Positions 31,151-34,828 of a stretch of 34,828 bases of DNA are shown here, piece by piece. A program made the position numbers and the translations under genes. Position 1 is the stretch's first letter, and each line of letters begins with the position of its first letter. The DNA is from Oscillibacter sp. (lineage in GTDB: Bacteria; Bacillota; Clostridia; Oscillospirales; Oscillospiraceae): contig DNFA01000040.1 in the NCBI GenBank assembly GCA_003487665.1, positions 1 to 34,828 on the forward strand, given 5' to 3'. The notes under the pieces are model-generated. The model was not told where the DNA came from. It did no database searches and saw only the letters and a program-made list of their open reading frames with translations.

Positions 31151-31743
31151 GGCTGCTCCCTCCTCTCGTTATTCTCTGATGGTAAGACGAAGCCGGCGGC
31201 GGAAAGGTTCCCGCCGGGAGCCAGCAATTCGCGCAGCCGCCCCTTGGCGCGGTTGATGCGGGATTTCACCGTGCCCTCGCTGACGTCCAGCGCTGCGGCG
31301 ATCTCGCCGTAATCCAGCTCCTGCATATAGCGCAGCAGCAGCACCTGCCGGTGCTCCTCCGACAGGCGGGACAGCGCCCGCCGGACGGCGGACTGCGTCT
31401 CCGACTGCTCGGCCTGCTCCTGGGGCGACGGCGCGTCGTCCGGCAGCTCCAGCTCGGTGACATCGTCGGTGCTGCGGTGGCGCTTCTCCCGGCGGAGCCA
31501 GTCGATGCCCGCGTTGGTGGTCAGGCGGTACAGCCACGTGGAAAAGCGGCAGTCGCCGCGGAAATCCGGCAGCGCGCGCCACGCCGCCAGAAACGCCTCC
31601 TGCGTCACGTCGTCGGCAGCGGACTCGCCGCACATGCGCAGCGCCAGACGGTACACCTGCGTCTGATAGGCCTCCACCAGCTGGCGGAAGGCCTCGCCAT
31701 CGCCCCGCTGGGCGCGGCGGATCAGTTCCTGTTCGTTGTTCAT
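31147..31743 (-). CDS. ECF-type RNA polymerase sigma factor (SigW/RpoE-like)
   Basis: Directs RNA polymerase to a stress or envelope regulon when released from its anti-sigma partner. The 198-aa protein has sigma region 2 (about 20-90, with DDVTQEAFLAAW and the -10-binding FSTWLYRLTTN) and region 4 (about 120-172, ending in the HTH SEGTVKSRINRAKGRLRE), joined by an acidic linker. Region 1 and region 3 are absent, as in all ECF sigma factors. The C-terminal tail of about 25 residues is extra. The start at 31743 overlaps the dus stop (ATGA) and has GAGGG upstream. No second promoter with a GAAC-type ECF -35 is obvious, since the gene lies inside the dus transcript. Confidence 0.94.
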   Translation of the reverse strand: MNNEQELIRRAQRGDGEAFRQLVEAYQTQVYRLALRMCGESAADDVTQEAFLAAWRALPDFRGDCRFSTWLYRLTTNAGIDWLRREKRHRSTDDVTELELPDDAPSPQEQAEQSETQSAVRRALSRLSEEHRQVLLLRYMQELDYGEIAAALDVSEGTVKSRINRAKGRLRELLAPGGNLSAAGFVLPSENNERREQP

Positions 31744-32708
31744 GTAAGATCCCTCTTTACTCCCTCCGCCACCCGGTACAGCTCCTCCAGCGTGGTGAGA
31801 CGGACGATCTGTTCTTTGTAGTAGTTGGCGTGGCTCACGCCCTTGAGATACCAGCACAGCTGCTTGCGGGCTTCCAGCAGGGCGATGTGCTCGCCCTTGT
31901 CCTCCACCGCCAGCTGGATCTGCCGCACGGCGGTGTCCCACCGCTCACGCAGCGGCGGCAGGGGCGGGATGGGTCTGCCCTCCAGCGCGGCCTGCGCCTG
32001 CTGGAACAGCCACGGATTGCCGAAGCAGCCCCGGCCGATCATGGCCATGTCCGCACCGGTGAATTGCAGGATGCGCACCGCGTCCTCCGGGGCGAAGATG
32101 TCGCCGTTGGCGATGACCGGCACGGACACCGCCTCCTTCACCTGCCGGATGGTGACCCAGTCCGCCTGCCCGCTGTACATCTGGGCGCGGGTGCGGCCGT
32201 GGACGGCGATGGCGCTGACGCCCGCCTGCTCCAGCATTTTTGCCAGCTCCACCGCGTTGATGCTGCCCTTGTCCCAGCCCCGGCGCATTTTTACCGTCAC
32301 GGGCACGGGGCTGGCCTTGACCACGGCCTCGGCCAGGCGCGCCGCCTTCTCCGGGTCGCGCATCAGGGCGGAGCCGTCGCCGTTGGCCACCACCTTTCCC
32401 ACCGGGCAGCCCATGTTGATGTCGATGATGTCCGCGCCGGACACCTCCGCCGCGATGACGGCGGCCTCGGCCATGCAGGGGATATCGCTGCCGAAGATCT
32501 GGGCGGCGGCGGGACGCTCGTTGGGCGCCAGCTTCAGCAGGCCGCGGCTCTTTTTATCCTGATAGCACAGCGCCTTGGCGCTGACCAGCTCCGTGCAGCT
32601 CATACCGGCACCCAGCTCGCGGCATATCTGGCGGAAGGCCATGTCGGTGACGCCGGCCATAGGCGCCAGATACAGCTGGGAGTTGATCTCTACGTTTCCG
32701 ATGTGCAT
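31740..32708 (-). CDS. dus: tRNA-dihydrouridine synthase
   Basis: A flavin enzyme that reduces uridine to dihydrouridine in the D loop of tRNA. The 322-aa protein is DusB-like: LYLAPMAGVTD (12-22) opens the TIM barrel, the catalytic Cys is in NMGCPVGKVV (C101), and HGRTRAQMYSG and VPVIANGDIF follow. The C-terminal helical domain binds tRNA. The start at 32708 follows AAAGGAG at six bases. It is the first gene of dus - ECF sigma - anti-sigma - queT, all linked by overlaps of 4 bases. In other Clostridia dusB is often found near lysS or greA; this sigma-factor linkage is less familiar to me. Confidence 0.95.
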   Translation of the reverse strand: MHIGNVEINSQLYLAPMAGVTDMAFRQICRELGAGMSCTELVSAKALCYQDKKSRGLLKLAPNERPAAAQIFGSDIPCMAEAAVIAAEVSGADIIDINMGCPVGKVVANGDGSALMRDPEKAARLAEAVVKASPVPVTVKMRRGWDKGSINAVELAKMLEQAGVSAIAVHGRTRAQMYSGQADWVTIRQVKEAVSVPVIANGDIFAPEDAVRILQFTGADMAMIGRGCFGNPWLFQQAQAALEGRPIPPLPPLRERWDTAVRQIQLAVEDKGEHIALLEARKQLCWYLKGVSHANYYKEQIVRLTTLEELYRVAEGVKRDLT

Positions 32709-32745
32709 GAAAGACTCCTTTGCGTGTACTGCGTTTCTGCCGGCT

Positions 32746-32774
32746 ATTTTACCACAAAAAATTTCTGTTGACAA
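32746..32774 (-). promoter_or_regulatory. Sigma-A promoter for the dus operon
   Basis: TTGTCA (32769-32774), 17 bp, TAAAAT (32746-32751) on the minus strand. Its -35 shares five bases with the -35 of the divergent GntR promoter. Confidence 0.65.
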
Positions 32775-32795
32775 TCCGAATTAACTGTGTATACT
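32768..32795 (+). promoter_or_regulatory. Sigma-A promoter for the second GntR-ABC operon
   Basis: Perfect TTGACA (32768-32773), 16 bp, TATACT (32790-32795). The -10 lies inside the operator palindrome. Confidence 0.75.
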
Positions 32796-32809
32796 GTTAA
32801 TATACAGTT
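32783..32809 (+). promoter_or_regulatory. Operator of the second YtrA-like regulator (AACTGT-N15-ACAGTT)
   Basis: Perfect 6-bp arms with a 15-base centre, extended inward by TAT/ATA at matching positions and containing an inner ACTGT/ACAGT dyad. It covers the -10 and start site. The spacing equals that of the operator at 20587-20613. Confidence 0.65.
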
Positions 32810-32827
32810 TGCACAAGGAGGCCTCTT

Positions 32828-33205
32828 ATGCAGCTATACATCGACAACCGCAGCGGCGCGCCCATCTACGACCAGATCTACAGCCAGATCAAGGACGCCA
32901 TCCTGTCCGGACAGGTGGCCGAGGGCGAGGCGCTGCCCAGCATACGGGCGCTGGCCAAGGATCTGCGCATCAGCGTCATCACCACCAAACGCGCCTATGA
33001 CGAACTGGAAAACGAGGGATTTATCTACACCCTGCCCGGCAAGGGCTGCTTCGTGGCGGAGCGCAGCACGGAGCTGCTGCGGGAGGAAAATCTCAGGAAA
33101 ATTGAGAGCCACATGCAGGAGATACGGCGGCTGGCCAACGCCTGCCGCCTGACGGAGCAGGAGCTGGACGACATGTGGCGCTTGCAGAAGGAGGAAGCAG
33201 AATGA
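32828..33205 (+). CDS. GntR-family transcriptional regulator, YtrA subfamily (second copy)
   Basis: A 125-aa winged-helix protein: APIYDQIYSQIKDAI, then LPSIRALAKDLRISVITTKRAYDELENEGFIYT as the HTH, and GKGCFV as the wing, with a short helical tail of about 45 residues. It is a paralogue of the regulator at 20645 in layout but clearly diverged in the recognition helix (ISVITTKRAY against INPNTIQRAY), which fits its different operator arms. AAGGAGG is six bases before the ATG. Its stop overlaps the ATPase start (ATGA). Confidence 0.93.
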   Translation: MQLYIDNRSGAPIYDQIYSQIKDAILSGQVAEGEALPSIRALAKDLRISVITTKRAYDELENEGFIYTLPGKGCFVAERSTELLREENLRKIESHMQEIRRLANACRLTEQELDDMWRLQKEEAE

Positions 33206-34032
33206 ACGCATTGGAGATACGCGGCCTGACGAAGCGGCGGGGCGATTTTGCCTTGCAGGGGCTTGACCTGACGCTGCCCGCCGGCTGCATCATGGGACTG
33301 ATCGGCGAGAACGGTGCAGGCAAGTCCACCACCATACGGCTGATCCTGAACGCTCTCAGCCGGGACGGGGGCACCGTCGCCGTTTACAGCAAGGACAACC
33401 GGGCGCTGACCCCGTTGGAGCGGGAGGACATCGGCGCGGTGCTGGACGAGGTAGGGCTGCCGGAGTACATGACCGCCCGGCAGATCGGCCGCATGATGGC
33501 GGGCATCTTCGCCCGCTGGCAGCCGGAGGTGTACCGGGGCTATCTGCGGCGGCTGGCGCTGCCGGAGGATAAGCCCTTCAGGGACTTTTCACGGGGCATG
33601 AAGATGAAGCTGGGGCTGGCGGCGGCGCTGAGCCATCAGCCGAAGCTGCTGCTGCTGGACGAGGCCACCAGCGGCCTTGACCCGGTGGTGCGGGACGAGA
33701 TACTGACCATCTTCGCGGACTTCACCCGGGACGAGGAGCACGCCGTGCTGATCTCCAGCCACATCGTCAGCGATCTGGAGAAGATCTGCGACTACATCGC
33801 GTTTCTGCACAAAGGGCGGCTGCTGCTGTGCGAAGAGAAGGATCGGCTGACGGAGGAATACGGCATCCTGCGGGGCGATACGGACGGTATCGCTCCGGCG
33901 GCGGTGTGTGGACGGCACGCCACGCCCTATGGCACGGAGTATCTGGTGCGGCGCAGCGCCGTGCCCGCCGGTATGACGCTAGGACAGGTGAACATCGAGG
34001 ATCTGTTCGTGTTCATGGCAAAGGAGGCGTGA
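33202..34032 (+). CDS. ABC transporter ATP-binding protein (second module)
   Basis: The 276-aa ATPase has Walker A GENGAGKST (35-43), signature FSRGM (129-133) in place of LSGGQ, Walker B LLLLDE (149-154), D-loop SGLDP, and SSH (185-187). A C-terminal domain of about 60 residues follows. It is of the YtrB/export type and partners the permease that starts 32 bases later. The start is coupled to the regulator stop, with AAGGAGG seven bases upstream; the open frame before it belongs to the regulator region. Its last codons and stop lie in the first copy of a 31-bp tandem repeat. Confidence 0.94.
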   Translation: MNALEIRGLTKRRGDFALQGLDLTLPAGCIMGLIGENGAGKSTTIRLILNALSRDGGTVAVYSKDNRALTPLEREDIGAVLDEVGLPEYMTARQIGRMMAGIFARWQPEVYRGYLRRLALPEDKPFRDFSRGMKMKLGLAAALSHQPKLLLLDEATSGLDPVVRDEILTIFADFTRDEEHAVLISSHIVSDLEKICDYIAFLHKGRLLLCEEKDRLTEEYGILRGDTDGIAPAAVCGRHATPYGTEYLVRRSAVPAGMTLGQVNIEDLFVFMAKEA

Positions 34033-34090
34033 GATGAAGGGATTGTTTTATAAGGAGGCGTGAGATGAAGGGATTGTTTTATAAGGAGGC
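34021..34090 (+). repeat. 31-bp tandem duplication at the ATPase/permease junction
   Basis: Bases 34021-34051 are repeated exactly at 34052-34082, and the first 9 bases match again at 34083-34091. Each unit holds AAGGAGG, a TGA stop, an ATG and the first six permease codons. Confidence 0.95.
34034..34063 (+). other. Nine-codon upstream reading frame made by the duplication
   Basis: The first-copy ATG opens a frame that reads MKGLFYKEA and stops at TGA (34061-34063), one base before the permease ATG at 34065. It is preceded by AAGGAGG, so it is probably translated and passes ribosomes on to the permease by re-initiation. Confidence 0.55.
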
Positions 34091-34676
34091 GCGGAGCCTG
34101 TGGCACTTCGGCAAGACGTATCTGCTGATGCTGGTGATTTTTCTGGGGCTCGCCCTGTACCAGTCCACGGACAGCAGCGGTGGCGCGGTGTGGATGCTGT
34201 ATCCCATATTCTTCGCCGGGACGCTGCCGGCGTCGCTGATCGGCGACGATGAAAAGAGCGGCTGGCTGACCTACTGCGATACTCTGCCCGTGACCCGGCG
34301 GCAGATCGTGACGGTCAAGTACATCACCTGCCTTGTCACGGCGGCGGCAGTCTGCCTGCTGGCGGTGCCGGCGGTGCTGCTGCGGCACGATACCGTGGCG
34401 GCCATGCCGTTTCTGGCGATGATGGCTCCGGTGGGACTGATCGTCCCCTCGGTCATGCTGCCCACCACCTATAAGCTGGGCGCCACCAAGGGGCGCGTGG
34501 TGTATATCGTCATGCTGATGGTCGTGGCGGGGGTCTGTGTGCTGCTGGTAAACCTGTCCAAGGAGTCCGGCGCGCCGGCCACGCTATCTCCGCTGGCGAC
34601 TACGGCCATCTCGCTGGCAGTGTTCATCGGCAGCTGGGCGCTGTCCGTGAAGTGGTTCGAAGGGCGGGAGCTGTGA
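34065..34676 (+). CDS. ABC-2 type permease (second module)
   Basis: A 203-aa membrane protein with six hydrophobic segments (about 17-33, 42-60, 84-104, 112-130, 145-162 and 178-195), the usual layout for a short ABC-2 permease, and with the loop DDEKSGWLTYCDTLPVTRRQIVTVKY (about 61-86) typical of this family, where LP(V/I)TR...VK marks the coupling region. It would pair as a homodimer with the preceding ATPase to form a small exporter. AAGGAGG precedes the ATG by 6 bases (second repeat copy). The identical first six codons occur 31 bases upstream, out of frame, because of the tandem duplication. Confidence 0.9.
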   Translation: MKGLFYKEARSLWHFGKTYLLMLVIFLGLALYQSTDSSGGAVWMLYPIFFAGTLPASLIGDDEKSGWLTYCDTLPVTRRQIVTVKYITCLVTAAAVCLLAVPAVLLRHDTVAAMPFLAMMAPVGLIVPSVMLPTTYKLGATKGRVVYIVMLMVVAGVCVLLVNLSKESGAPATLSPLATTAISLAVFIGSWALSVKWFEGREL

Positions 34677-34681
34677 AAAAA

Positions 34682-34723
34682 GCCGGGCGGCAGACCTGCC
34701 TGCCGCCCGGCACCGAAATTTTT
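34682..34723 (+). terminator. Terminator of the second GntR-ABC operon
   Basis: A 12-bp perfect stem (34682-34693 with 34700-34711) followed after a few bases by TTTTT (34719-34723). Confidence 0.7.
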
Positions 34724-34746
34724 GCAAGAAAATCGGGAAATGGGTG

Positions 34747-34775
34747 TTGACATTTACCGCCGCACTTGCTATAAT
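34747..34775 (+). promoter_or_regulatory. Perfect consensus sigma-A promoter for a tRNA gene
   Basis: TTGACA (34747-34752), 17 bp, TATAAT (34770-34775): both hexamers and the spacing are exactly consensus, as expected for a stable RNA. Confidence 0.9.
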
Positions 34776-34806
34776 AAGCAAGCTTGAGTTCGCGAGAGCG
34801 CGATAA

Positions 34807-34828
34807 GGCCAAGTAGTTCAGTTGGTTA
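34807..34828 (+). tRNA. 5' end of a tRNA, probably tRNA-Asp (cut by the window edge)
   Basis: GGCCAAG followed by TAGTTCAGTTGGTTA is a tRNA acceptor strand plus D arm with its GG loop. The combination is typical of Firmicute tRNA-Asp, but the anticodon lies outside the window. Confidence 0.7.

Noticed and set aside
1..34828. CRISPR arrays, transposases, integrases, prophage genes
   Set aside because: No regularly spaced repeats and no recognisable mobile-element protein in any frame.

Overview
The window is chromosomal DNA from a high-GC anaerobic Firmicute, most likely a Clostridia member of the Oscillospiraceae/Ruminococcaceae type. The grounds are a CtsR/McsA/ClpC heat-shock operon, a spore-germination protease gene (gpr) next to rpsT as in Bacillus, sigma-A promoters with 16-18 bp spacers, AGGAGG-type ribosome binding sites, and CCA-encoded tRNAs. 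I see no phage, integrase, transposase or CRISPR array. Genes are dense and many are joined by 4-base ATGA/GTGA overlaps.

Layout, left to right. 1-160: a cluster of perfect hairpins/terminators. 160-1926 (-): a large membrane-anchored protein of unknown function. 2054-5566 (-): ctsR-mcsA-clpC with CtsR boxes at the promoter and no mcsB. 5784-6194 (-): a very small P-loop ATPase. 6304-8889 (-): glucose-6-phosphate isomerase and a D-Ala-D-Ala carboxypeptidase. 9011-9084 (+): tRNA-Gly(CCC), followed by about 335 bp of non-coding DNA with a short inverted-repeat element. 9459-14604: citrate synthase (-) divergent from an aconitase-family hydratase and a eukaryote-type NADP isocitrate dehydrogenase (+), which together make the oxidative route from oxaloacetate/acetyl-CoA to 2-oxoglutarate. 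14666-14750 (+): tRNA-Leu(UAG). 14900-16126 (+): an OFA-type MFS transporter. 16181-17884 (-): gpr and nadE. 18086-18349 (+): rpsT from a TTG start. 18447-20489 (-): proB-proA, which use the glutamate that 2-oxoglutarate feeds.

20645-23770 (+): a YtrA-like GntR regulator, an ABC ATPase and a large permease. 23845-25969 (-): a lipoprotein and an SLC13/ArsB-like anion permease. 26093-28143 (-) with 28271-28696 (+): an atypical Ser/Thr kinase overlapping a zinc-ribbon/TM/extracellular protein, divergent from an XRE-type HTH protein through superimposed promoters. 28755-29879 (-): prfB (RF2) without the usual programmed frameshift. 30033-32708 (-): a tightly overlapped operon dus - ECF sigma factor - membrane anti-sigma candidate - queT. 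Divergent from it, 32828-34676 (+): a second GntR/ABC/permease module whose -35 overlaps the dus -35 and whose permease start region carries a 31-bp tandem duplication. 34807-34828: the 5' end of a tRNA, probably tRNA-Asp, behind a perfect consensus promoter.

The most system-like novelty is the kinase / zinc-ribbon receptor / HTH locus. The ECF sigma pair embedded between two tRNA-modification-related genes comes second.
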